The notes beneath the pieces were generated by a model, which saw nothing but the letters and a program-made list of their open reading frames with translations, was not told the origin of the DNA and did not search any database. A stretch of 64,000 bases of DNA from Nitrosomonas sp. (lineage in GTDB: Bacteria > Pseudomonadota > Gammaproteobacteria > Burkholderiales > Nitrosomonadaceae), in NCBI RefSeq assembly GCF_019752095.1, contig NZ_JAIEMO010000003.1, positions 62,001-126,000 of the forward strand, read 5' to 3'. Shown here piece after piece: positions 16,048 through 24,923 of the stretch (position 1 is the stretch's first letter; each line of letters opens with the position of its first letter). The position numbers were made by a program, and so were the translations under genes.

Positions 16048-17622
16048 ATGCCATCCATGATTAAGCAGGTCTTATCCGTAATCGCGCTATTAGCCACGCT
16101 GGCCGCAGGCTATTGGTGGGGTTATACACAATCACAAACTGCCGAAACAGCAACTGCAGCTGTAGCAACTAAAGGAGATCGCAAGATTTTGTATTACCGC
16201 AACCCAATGGGCTTGCCAGACACTTCTCCGGTACCCAAAAAAGATCCGATGGGAATGGATTATCTGCCGGTTTACGATGGCGAAGAAGCGCCATCGGATC
16301 AGAACATTGTGGCCATCAGTACTGAAAAAGTACAAAAACTCGGGGTGCGCACCGAAAAGGCGGAATTGCGCGAACTGATACGCACTGTGCGCGCGGTAGC
16401 GACAGTGCAGACCGATGAACGCAAGCAATACACCGTAGTGACCAAATTCGAGGGCTGGATACAACGGTTATACGTTAATACCACGGGACAAGCGGTCAGA
16501 AAAGGCGATGCGCTGATGGATGTCTACAGTCCTGATCTGGTTGCCGCGCAGCAGGAATATTTGATTGCCGCGCGCGGTTTGCAATCGGTCGCTGACGGCG
16601 ACCCGGACGTGCGCGCCGCAATGCAACGGCTGGTTACCAGCGCCTTACAAAAACTGCGCAACTGGGATGTCGCGGAAACTGAATTACGGCATTTGCAGCA
16701 GACCGGCGAAGTCCGCCAGTACTTAACATTGCGTGCGCAAGCCGATGGCGTAGTGCTGGAAAAGAAAGCCATAGAAGGACAACGCTTCATGCCGGGAGAA
16801 ACGCTGTACCAAATCGCCGATTTGTCGAGCGTGTGGATGCTGGCCGATGTGTTCGAACAGGATCTGAGCATGATTCATCCTGACCAGCGCGTGACCATTC
16901 GCGTGGATGCGTATCCCGACAAGGTTTTTAACGGCGAAGTGGCGTTTATTTATCCGGCGGTAACGCCAGAGACACGCACCGCCATCGTGCGCATCGTGCT
17001 GCCCAATCCCGATGGTTTACTGAAACCCGCCATGTATGCACGCGCCGAATTTGCATCGTTTCACAGCAGAAATAAAGTGCTGACCGTACCGGATTCTGCC
17101 GTGCTGGATACCGGAACCCGCCGCGTAGTCTTGGTGGATTTGGGAACCGGCCGTTATGAACCGCGCACGGTAAAGCTGGGCACGCATGCCGATGGCTACG
17201 CCGAAGTGCTGGGAGGGCTCCGGGCTGGTGAAGCCGTGGTGGTCAAGGCGAATTTTCTGATTGACGCGGAAAGCAACTTTAAAAGTGCGCTCAACAGTTT
17301 TGGCCATACTTCGTATTATCCAGTGTCCGGCGAACAGGAAATTGCATCCAGCTCAGCGGTTTTGTCTGCTTCGCAAGTGCAATATCGCGGTGAGGGCAAC
17401 ATTGAGGCAATCGATTTCGCGCATGCGACGGTCACGCTTGCGCATGGCCCGATTGAAAGCCTCAAGTGGCCCGCTATGGTGATGGATTTCCGCGTTCAAG
17501 AACCGGCGCTACTGCAAGCGTTCAAGCCAGGGCAAAAAGTCATTTTTGAAATCGCCGAAGAGTCGGCTGGTGAGTTTGTTGTTGTACGCATTCAGCCAGC
17601 CGATACCTTTCACGATCACTAG
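16048..17622 (+). CDS. cusB: CusB periplasmic adaptor with a fused C-terminal CusF domain
   Basis: 524 aa. Seen: an N-terminal anchor or signal segment (VLSVIALLATLAAGYWWGY); a heavy-metal-binding segment YYRNPMGLPDTSPVPKKDPM ending in MDYLPVY (residues about 49-76); the barrel-sandwich and beta-barrel parts of membrane-fusion proteins (EGWIQRLYVNTTGQAVRKGD, LYQIADLSSVWMLADVFEQD); and from about residue 445 a CusF-like domain with HGPIESLKWPAMVMDF, which keeps the His and the W-P-A-M-x-M copper ligands of CusF. In enterobacteria CusF is a separate chaperone; here it is covalently attached. AGGAG precedes the ATG. Confidence 0.92.
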   Translation: MPSMIKQVLSVIALLATLAAGYWWGYTQSQTAETATAAVATKGDRKILYYRNPMGLPDTSPVPKKDPMGMDYLPVYDGEEAPSDQNIVAISTEKVQKLGVRTEKAELRELIRTVRAVATVQTDERKQYTVVTKFEGWIQRLYVNTTGQAVRKGDALMDVYSPDLVAAQQEYLIAARGLQSVADGDPDVRAAMQRLVTSALQKLRNWDVAETELRHLQQTGEVRQYLTLRAQADGVVLEKKAIEGQRFMPGETLYQIADLSSVWMLADVFEQDLSMIHPDQRVTIRVDAYPDKVFNGEVAFIYPAVTPETRTAIVRIVLPNPDGLLKPAMYARAEFASFHSRNKVLTVPDSAVLDTGTRRVVLVDLGTGRYEPRTVKLGTHADGYAEVLGGLRAGEAVVVKANFLIDAESNFKSALNSFGHTSYYPVSGEQEIASSSAVLSASQVQYRGEGNIEAIDFAHATVTLAHGPIESLKWPAMVMDFRVQEPALLQAFKPGQKVIFEIAEESAGEFVVVRIQPADTFHDH

Positions 17623-17634
17623 GAGGGTATCGAC

Positions 17635-20600
17635 ATGCTCAAGCACGTGATTGAATGGTCGATCCGTAATGTTTTCCTGGTATTGCTCAGTACCGTGTTT
17701 ATCATCGGTTGGGGTATCTACTCGCTATGGAAAATGCCGATTGACGCAATTCCTGATTTGTCCGATGTGCAAGTCATCATTTATACCGAATATCCCGGAC
17801 AGGCGCCGCAGGTGGTCGAGGATCAGGTCACCTATCCGCTCACCACCGCCATGCTGGCTGTGCCGCGCGCAAAGGTCGTGCGTGGTCAGTCGGCTTTTGG
17901 CGTTTCGTTCATTTACGTCATTTTTGAAGATGGCACCGATATCTACTGGGCACGGTCGCGCGTGCTGGAATACTTGAGTTTTGCGGCAAATCAACTGCCG
18001 CAGGATGTGCGCCCTGCGCTGGGTCCGGATGCCACCGGTGTCGGCTGGATTTATCAGTATGTCGTAACCGCCAAAGACCGCACGCTGGACGAATTGCGCA
18101 CCATTCAGGACTGGTTTCTGCGCTATCAACTCACCACCACGCATGGCATATCCGAAATTGCCAGTGTCGGCGGCTTTGTCAAAACCTATCAGATCACGGT
18201 CGATCCGCGCCGCCTGCAAGCATATGACATTCCGTTGAAACGCATCACTGAAGTAATCGCCGCCAGCAACCGCGATGTCGGCGGGCGCGTGATCGAATTG
18301 GCGGAAACCGAATACATGGTGCGTGGCCGGGGTTATCTGCAAAGTATCAGCGATCTGGAGAATCTGGTGGTGCGGGCGCATGTCGGCATGCCTGTGTTGC
18401 TGCGGGATATTGCCCGGGTGGAACTGGTGCCCAGCGAACGGCGCGGCATCACCGAGCTGAACGGCGAGGGGGAAGCGGTTTCCGGCATCGCGGTAGCGCG
18501 CTATGGCGAGAATGCGCTGGATGTCATTCACGATCTCGAAGCTAAAATTGACCAGATCAAATCCGGTTTGCCGCAGGATGTTTCGGTCGAATCGGTATAC
18601 AACCGTTCGGAACTGATCCACCGCGCCATTGCGACACTGCAGGAAGTATTCATCGAGCAGATCATCATCGTGGCATTGGTGTGCGCGGTATTTCTGATGC
18701 ACGTGCGCAGTGCGCTGGTGGCGATCATCATGTTACCGATCGGCGTGCTGATCGCGTTTATTGCCATGGCGCAGCTCGGCATTAACTCCAACATCATGAG
18801 CCTGGCCGGAATAGCCTTGGCGATTGCGGAAATGACGGACGCCGCCATTGTCATGGTGGAAAACGCGCATAAGCATCTGGCGCGGCTCAAACCGGGAGAA
18901 TCGCGCACCGACGCGGTTATCGCCGCGTGCAAGGAAGTCGGGCCGTCGTTGTTTTTCAGCTTGTTAATCATCACGGTGTCGTTTCTGCCGGTGTTCGCGC
19001 TGGAAGCGCAGGAAGGACGTATGTTCCAGCCGCTCGCGTATACCAAAACCTTTGCCATGGCCGGTGCAGCCGTTCTATCGATTACGCTGGTTCCGGTGCT
19101 GATACTGCTGTTGATCCGTGGCCGCATTCCGCGCGAGCAAGACAATCTGCTGGGCCGCTTGATGATTCGCGGCTATCAACCGATTGTCGCTGGCGTGATG
19201 CGCTGGAAAAAATCCATCCTGGTGATTGCATTGGGCGTGCTGGCTGTGACGGTTTATCCGGCCATGCGGCTGGGCACCGAATTCATGCCGACATTAAACG
19301 AGGGTACGTTGCTGTACATGCCCGTCACGTTGCCGGGCATTTCGGTGACCAAGGCGGCGGAAACGATGCAGACACAAAACAAAATCATCATGAATTTTCC
19401 GGAAGTGGCCTCGGTATTCGGCAAAGCGGGACGCGCTGATACAGCGACTGATCCGGCGCCACTGGAAATGACTGAAACCATCATCAATCTGAAACCGGAG
19501 CGTGAATGGCGTCCCGGCATGACCATCGATCAGCTGATTGCCGAGCTCGATCAAGCGCTGCAAATCCCTGGTGTCGCGAATGCCTGGACCATGCCGATCA
19601 AGAACCGCATCGACATGCTCGCCACCGGCATCCGCACCCCGGTCGGCATCAAAGTATTCGGCAATGATTTGACTGAAATCGAAGCCATCGCGCGGCAAAT
19701 CGAAGCCGTGGTGAAAACCGTGCCCGGCACTACCAGCGCGTATGCCGAACGCATCACCGGCGGCTATTACCTGGATATCGAGCCGGATCGGCTGGCATTA
19801 GCGCGTTACGGCCTGGCGGTGGGTGATCTGCTCGATGTCATTTCCGTGGCATTGGGCGGGGAAGTGATTACCACCACGGTGGAAGGCCGCGAGCGCTTTG
19901 ACGTGGCGATCCGCTATCCGCGCGAACTGCGCAGCGACCCGCAAGCCATTGCCACGCAAGTGCTGGTGCCCGCGATGGGCGGCACCATGATTCCATTGGG
20001 TCAATTGGCGCAAGTCAAGCTGGTGCAAGGGCCGCCCAGTATCCGTACCGAAAACGCGCTGCTGTCGGCTTACATCTTCATCGACATCCGCGACCGTGAC
20101 ATCGGCGGTTATATCGCCGATGCGCAACAAGCCGTGCAACAGCAGGTGCAATTCCCACCGGGATACTATGCAACCTGGAGCGGTCAATTTGAATACATGC
20201 AGCGTGCCACCGAAAAATTGAAGCTGGTGATTCCGCTGACGATTCTGATGGTGTTTCTGCTGGTTTACTTGAATTTCGGCCGCCTGACCGAAACGCTGAT
20301 CGTGATGCTGTCGATACCGTTCTCGTTGGTCGGCGGCATCTGGCTGATGTACTGGCTTGATTACAACCTGAGCATCGCCGCCGTGGTTGGATTCATCGGC
20401 CTGATCGGCATCGCCGCAGAATCCGGCATGGTGATGCTGACCTTCATCGATCAAGCGCTCGCCACCATTGCCCGGCAACGTAAAGCGGTCGCCGAGCAAA
20501 TAACCCTCAACGATTTGTACGACGCCGTGGTGCAAGGCGCCGTTTACCGCATCCGTCCGGTGATGATGACCATCGCCGGCAGCGTGGTCGGCCTGCTGCC

Positions 20601-20766
20601 GGTCATGCTCAGCACCGGCACCGGCTCCGAAGTGATGCGCCGCATCGCTGCGCCGATGGTCGGCGGCATGGTTTCCGCGATGATCCTGACATTGATCATT
20701 TTTCCGGCGGTGTATGCGGTGGTCAAAGAAATTCCATTGCGGCGTGCGGAGTGTAAAAGCAGGTAG
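17635..20766 (+). CDS. cusA: CusA inner-membrane RND pump for Cu(I)/Ag(I)
   Basis: 1043 aa, full length. Seen: the N-terminal helix and SLWKMPIDAIPDLSDVQVII, the heavy-metal RND proton-relay motif DAAIVMVENAHKH in transmembrane helix 4, and the three methionines in LLYMP, PLEMTE and RIDML that correspond to the CusA Met triad (M573, M623 and M672 in E. coli). GFIGLIGIAAESGMVMLTFI marks helix 10. An AGGAGG site lies before the ATG and the gene starts 12 bases after cusB. It takes Cu(I)/Ag(I) from the periplasm or cytoplasm and drives it through CusB and CusC. Confidence 0.93.
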   Translation: MLKHVIEWSIRNVFLVLLSTVFIIGWGIYSLWKMPIDAIPDLSDVQVIIYTEYPGQAPQVVEDQVTYPLTTAMLAVPRAKVVRGQSAFGVSFIYVIFEDGTDIYWARSRVLEYLSFAANQLPQDVRPALGPDATGVGWIYQYVVTAKDRTLDELRTIQDWFLRYQLTTTHGISEIASVGGFVKTYQITVDPRRLQAYDIPLKRITEVIAASNRDVGGRVIELAETEYMVRGRGYLQSISDLENLVVRAHVGMPVLLRDIARVELVPSERRGITELNGEGEAVSGIAVARYGENALDVIHDLEAKIDQIKSGLPQDVSVESVYNRSELIHRAIATLQEVFIEQIIIVALVCAVFLMHVRSALVAIIMLPIGVLIAFIAMAQLGINSNIMSLAGIALAIAEMTDAAIVMVENAHKHLARLKPGESRTDAVIAACKEVGPSLFFSLLIITVSFLPVFALEAQEGRMFQPLAYTKTFAMAGAAVLSITLVPVLILLLIRGRIPREQDNLLGRLMIRGYQPIVAGVMRWKKSILVIALGVLAVTVYPAMRLGTEFMPTLNEGTLLYMPVTLPGISVTKAAETMQTQNKIIMNFPEVASVFGKAGRADTATDPAPLEMTETIINLKPEREWRPGMTIDQLIAELDQALQIPGVANAWTMPIKNRIDMLATGIRTPVGIKVFGNDLTEIEAIARQIEAVVKTVPGTTSAYAERITGGYYLDIEPDRLALARYGLAVGDLLDVISVALGGEVITTTVEGRERFDVAIRYPRELRSDPQAIATQVLVPAMGGTMIPLGQLAQVKLVQGPPSIRTENALLSAYIFIDIRDRDIGGYIADAQQAVQQQVQFPPGYYATWSGQFEYMQRATEKLKLVIPLTILMVFLLVYLNFGRLTETLIVMLSIPFSLVGGIWLMYWLDYNLSIAAVVGFIGLIGIAAESGMVMLTFIDQALATIARQRKAVAEQITLNDLYDAVVQGAVYRIRPVMMTIAGSVVGLLPVMLSTGTGSEVMRRIAAPMVGGMVSAMILTLIIFPAVYAVVKEIPLRRAECKSR

Positions 20767-21462
20767 AAGGTTATTAAGCGCAGCGCAATGCACCGGATGA
20801 TATGTGCGCAGATGCCAGTTGACGCATTACGCTACGTTTTGAGTACGTTGTATATTTCAGTCAGTGTCCTTCCTGTGGTTAAACCGATTACCAAATTAGG
20901 TCTAGCTCAAACAGAATAAGCAACTTTTTTGCAACAGTATTCACGCTCTTGTTTAAAAGATCTCCGTTAAAACTTGATAAATAAAACCATTTGATCAACC
21001 ATGTGAGAAAAATCACAGCTCAACTACACGAAAAGGTGTATTCATATCCACTATAGGCAAACAAGAATAATTTTTGCGAATTCTCTATGAATTGCCAACC
21101 TTTAGCTATCATCAATAATGAGAATTTTGAGTTAATACATTAATTATTAAGTATCTTGTTGACCCAAAATTATATAAAGTCTTACGAAGTTCTGCGAGTA
21201 TGCTCCATTGAGATTCAGCATTGTGAGTTCATTGTCAAATCATTTTATTCTACAAAGATGGTTTTTACATTTCTAACTCCAAAAATTAACAGCAATGAAA
21301 TACGCTCAGCTTAATTTCATCAACTACATGAAGGGAGAAAGGATCGAGACATCAACTACTTATCGACTGTAAAAAAGCTTTTGTATTTTCTGTTAATTTT
21401 ATTGCAAGTAATTCAAGTTGAATGACTTATTTGCACCGATGCTATCTCTCGAAGGGGGTTTT
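20767..21462. other. long AT-rich intergenic region
   Basis: About 700 bases between cusA and the protease gene, with many stop codons in all frames. No clear terminator follows cusA. Near the right end ATCAACTAC is repeated (about 21318 and 21352). A TTGACC at about 21160 has no well-spaced -10. I see no gene, RNA gene or insertion sequence here. Confidence 0.5.
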
Positions 21463-24003
21463 ATGAATCTGATAAAAATGCTGGCCTTTATTATGCTGGT
21501 CGGTAGTATTCATGCTTTGACTTATGCTCAAAGTATATCTTTGCCATCGCAAAACAATGTACCTAATTTCACGGCTCAGACCATAAATCAGTCATCAGGT
21601 GTTCCTACAAAAAGCAAGATCGAGTTTGCTGAGCACAGAATTCTTGTTAAATTCAAGAGCCAGACGACTGTCAATGCCAATGCCTCTCAAGTATCGACCG
21701 ATGCTGTAGAGAATCTGAGTCAAGGTGAATTATCGGCACTCAATAGTGTTCAGGGCAAAGTTATAAAAAGCTTTGCCAATATGGGTGTACATGTTGTTCA
21801 AACACCGTTGGCGGTTGGTAAAGCAATTGAAATGCTGTATCGCAATAATAATGTGCAATATGCCGAACCAGATTACAAGGTCCGTGCGATTGTGACGCCC
21901 AATGACCCCAACTTCTCTGATTTGTGGGGATTAAACAATACTGGTCAGGCATTCGGTATACCCGATGCGGATATTGATGCGCTGGAAGCCTGGAATACCA
22001 GGACAGATGCCAGTAAAGTCATTATAGGCGTAGTTGATACCGGGATAGATTATACGCATGCGGATTTAATTCCCAATATGTGGATAAACCCAAAGGAAAT
22101 TCCTGGAAACGGCATTGACGATGACGGAAACGGCTGGGTCGATGATGTCCACGGGATAGATACCTGCAATGGCGATGCTGATCCTATGGATGATCATTTT
22201 CACGGTACCCACGTCAGTGGAACCATCGGTGCTAGGGGCAATAATGGAATCGGCGTGACGGGAGTGGCCTGGAAAACCAATATTATGGCCCTCAAGTTTC
22301 TTTGTTCGGACGGTTTTGGTTTCGTATCGGGTGCAATCGAAGTTATTAACTATGCATTGGTTACGAAAATAAATAATAACTATCCTCGCATGATTCTGAG
22401 CAATAGCTGGGGCGGCGGTGAATATTCACAAGCGCTTTTCGACACCATTACATTGGCTAAAGGTTTAGGAGTGCTATTTATTGCGGCGGCTGGCAATGAA
22501 GGAATGGATACCGACAATATTACTGTCTATCCTGCCGGTTATAAAGTGGATAACGTTATTTCGGTGGGAGCCTCCAATTCGAACGACGATCCGGCTTTTT
22601 TTTCCAATTATGGCTGTAGTAGTGTTGATGTATTTGCGCCGGGAGAAGGCATTCTAAGCACGATGCCCGATAACAATTATAATTACCTTTCGGGAACGTC
22701 AATGGCAACGCCGCATATTAGCGGTATGGCAGCTGTGATTTGGTCCCAGAATCCCGGTAAAAATTGGAGATCGGTTAAAAGTGCGCTGATGAATAGCGTC
22801 GATCATCCAGCTTCCGTGAGCAGACGCAGCGTAAGCCAGGGTCGAGCCAACTTGTCTAAAGCCCTAAAACCAGAGGCCATTAATGAGCCCACAATCTGGG
22901 GTACTTCGCCACCTTCAGCTGCGCCGGGTGATACGATCACCATAACAGGTCATAATTTTGGCGCGACTCCAGGCAGCGTTAATTTTAATGGCACACCTCT
23001 GACTGTATTGAATTGGTCGAATACAACCATCAGCGCTAAGTTAGGTCTAAACAGCCTGGGTACTGGGGCGTTGAAAGTAATCAGGGCGGATAACAACATT
23101 AGCAATAGTGGTGCCTGCTTTGGTGTATCGTTCAAACCGAGTCTGGTTGGACAAACAATAATACCGCGTGCTTGGACAAGTGGTGCCCGCGTTGGCAGTA
23201 AGTATTGGATTATTGGTGGAGAGGCTCCTTGGGGCATTACCGGGATTGTTGAGTCGGTTAATATGTCCACGTTTACTTCAGCGATAAATTCTCAATGGTC
23301 GATGCCAATACCCCTGAGCAACACAGGCTCTGCAGCTATTGCTTCCAAGATTTATGTTGTCGGGGGGTATAATTCGCTTTTGGGGATTATTTCCAATAGC
23401 CTGCAAATATTCGATACCGTCAGTAAAACCTGGAAAGCGGGTGCTTCACTGCCTGAACCATTGATGCAATCTGCAGTTGCAGCCATAAATGGCAAGCTTT
23501 ATGTTTTTGGTGGTCTTGATGGTTTTTTTGAGCCGACAAATACTACTTTTATCTATGATCCTGCAAGTAATCAATGGTCATCTGGCACCGGAAAAGGAAC
23601 TTCCACTGCTTATGCCGCTACAACCTCGGCACCGGGTAGTAGTACAGTGACGGTTGCCGGCGGCTTTGCCTGTTCATTTTTTGGTTGTGAACAGAACATT
23701 GTCGAGATTTACGATACGGTATCTGATACCTGGTCATCTGCATCTAATCTGAACCGTTCTCGGGCAGGCACCGCTCATGCTTTTTTCAAAGGTAAAGATC
23801 ACGTTTTATTTGGTTCATACCAGAACACAACGGGCGAATACTTTAACGGCAGTATTTGGAAAGAAGCTATTTCGGGACCTATGTTGTATACGGCAACAGG
23901 AACCGTCTGTAATGCATGCAAAGCGATGGTAATTATGAGTGGTTATGATCAATCATTCTTTTTTGGCTCCTTTAACCAGAATATTTGGCTTTTAAAGGAA
24001 TAA
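21463..24003 (+). CDS. secreted S8 (subtilisin-like) protease with IPT/TIG and Kelch-like C-terminus
   Basis: 846 aa from the ATG at 21463, chosen because AAGGGGG lies just upstream; an in-frame ATG 45 bases earlier has none. Seen: a signal peptide (MNLIKMLAFIMLVGSIHALT); a propeptide (ILVKFKSQ to YAEPDYKVRA); and the S8 domain with Asp about 192 (VVDTGIDYTHAD), His about 247 (FHGTHVSGTIGA), the oxyanion Asn (AAAGNEG) and Ser about 413 (LSGTSMATPHISG). An IPT/TIG-like domain follows (SPPSAAPGDTITITGHNFG), then Kelch-type repeats (KIYVVGGYNSLLG, KLYVFGGLDGFF, VTVAGGFACS). All catalytic residues are present. It is monocistronic. The C-terminal modules probably bind a substrate or the cell surface (inference). 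Confidence 0.88.
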   Translation: MNLIKMLAFIMLVGSIHALTYAQSISLPSQNNVPNFTAQTINQSSGVPTKSKIEFAEHRILVKFKSQTTVNANASQVSTDAVENLSQGELSALNSVQGKVIKSFANMGVHVVQTPLAVGKAIEMLYRNNNVQYAEPDYKVRAIVTPNDPNFSDLWGLNNTGQAFGIPDADIDALEAWNTRTDASKVIIGVVDTGIDYTHADLIPNMWINPKEIPGNGIDDDGNGWVDDVHGIDTCNGDADPMDDHFHGTHVSGTIGARGNNGIGVTGVAWKTNIMALKFLCSDGFGFVSGAIEVINYALVTKINNNYPRMILSNSWGGGEYSQALFDTITLAKGLGVLFIAAAGNEGMDTDNITVYPAGYKVDNVISVGASNSNDDPAFFSNYGCSSVDVFAPGEGILSTMPDNNYNYLSGTSMATPHISGMAAVIWSQNPGKNWRSVKSALMNSVDHPASVSRRSVSQGRANLSKALKPEAINEPTIWGTSPPSAAPGDTITITGHNFGATPGSVNFNGTPLTVLNWSNTTISAKLGLNSLGTGALKVIRADNNISNSGACFGVSFKPSLVGQTIIPRAWTSGARVGSKYWIIGGEAPWGITGIVESVNMSTFTSAINSQWSMPIPLSNTGSAAIASKIYVVGGYNSLLGIISNSLQIFDTVSKTWKAGASLPEPLMQSAVAAINGKLYVFGGLDGFFEPTNTTFIYDPASNQWSSGTGKGTSTAYAATTSAPGSSTVTVAGGFACSFFGCEQNIVEIYDTVSDTWSSASNLNRSRAGTAHAFFKGKDHVLFGSYQNTTGEYFNGSIWKEAISGPMLYTATGTVCNACKAMVIMSGYDQSFFFGSFNQNIWLLKE

Positions 24004-24023
24004 GCTGGAAGGCAATTGTTTTT

Positions 24024-24059
24024 ACAGTCTGGTAGCAACAATATGTGCTGCCAGACTGT
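24024..24059. terminator. strong hairpin between convergent genes
   Basis: A 14-bp stem (ACAGTCTGGTAGCA with TGCTGCCAGACTGT, one G-T pair) around an 8-base loop lies between the protease and the convergent sulfotransferase gene and reaches to 2 bases from the latter's stop. No run of T follows on either strand, so it is a terminator candidate or an mRNA-stabilising hairpin rather than a textbook terminator. Confidence 0.5.
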
Positions 24060-24060
24060 A

Positions 24061-24915
24061 TTAACTGATCATGAGTTGGTTCACCTCGGCAAACCAGCTG
24101 CAATCACGATAGGGCTGATTCTGCAGCAGCTTTTTATAACGCTCGGGCAAATTGCGCGCAATCGCCTGGAATTCCTGTTTATCCTGCTGCGTGATGAGGG
24201 TCGGCCCGATAAACGGGGTTTGGTTGCGGCGCAGATTCATTTTAAAGGCCGGTTGATGCGGCAAATCAAAAAAACGGATCATGTTCTTCAGCACCGCTTC
24301 CCGCTGCAGATCCACGCCAACATCGATAAAAAACACCCGGTCTTGCCAGTGATGGTCTTGAATCAATTGCATCGCGCGGTACTCAATCTCCAGCCATTGC
24401 AGCAGATAAAACTGAAAGCGACTGAGCGATGGCGGATAGTGTCGGAACACCTCTTCTTGCCCGGTCAATGCCCAGCGGAAAAAACGCGCACCGCTATCGT
24501 CCGCATAATCGGCCAACGGAAAGTGCAGCTTGCGCATCATCTGTTCGCGCACATATTCGCTTTTCGCCACCCGCAACGGATCGCGCACCAGATGGATAAA
24601 ACCGGGATTGTGCAGCAGCGTTCCGGCGTGGCGGTTAAATGCCTTGAGGAAAGCATGATTGGATTCAAAATAAAACGGCTTTTTGCGGCTGGCGATAAAA
24701 CGGCATTTGCGCTCCAGCACCGGCAATAGGGCGCCGTCGTTACGCTGCGTATTCCATGCGATGGGCTGGCCAAACAGAGTGGGGTTGCCAAACGTGAAAT
24801 AAGGCTCGTGCGTGCTGTAACACTGCGTGATGTTGCGAGCAAAAAAATCCGCGAGAAAACTCGTGCCTGAGCGGCCGCTGGCGAGGGTGAACAGGACAAG
24901 CTGAGCGCTACTCAT
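24061..24915 (-). CDS. PAPS-type sulfotransferase encoded directly after hsdS
   Basis: 284 aa. Seen: the 5'-phosphosulfate loop LFTLASGRSGTSFLADFFAR at residues 8-27 and the 3'-phosphate-binding motif GFIHLVRDPLRVAKSEYVRE at about 104-123, both diagnostic for sulfotransferases using PAPS. There is no transmembrane segment, so it is cytoplasmic. It starts 8 bases after hsdS and on the same strand, so it is almost certainly read from the hsdRMS transcript. Its acceptor is unknown. A sulfotransferase in a restriction-modification operon is unusual; it may be a passenger or may be read through from the restriction genes without a shared function. Confidence 0.8.
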   Translation of the reverse strand: MSSAQLVLFTLASGRSGTSFLADFFARNITQCYSTHEPYFTFGNPTLFGQPIAWNTQRNDGALLPVLERKCRFIASRKKPFYFESNHAFLKAFNRHAGTLLHNPGFIHLVRDPLRVAKSEYVREQMMRKLHFPLADYADDSGARFFRWALTGQEEVFRHYPPSLSRFQFYLLQWLEIEYRAMQLIQDHHWQDRVFFIDVGVDLQREAVLKNMIRFFDLPHQPAFKMNLRRNQTPFIGPTLITQQDKQEFQAIARNLPERYKKLLQNQPYRDCSWFAEVNQLMIS

Positions 24916-24923
24916 ACATTGGC

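Noticed and set aside
17725..20793. Long minus-strand open frames (up to 331 codons) opposite cusA
   Set aside because: Shadow frames produced by the codon bias of the GC-rich cusA gene; the translations are His/Asp-rich and without domains.
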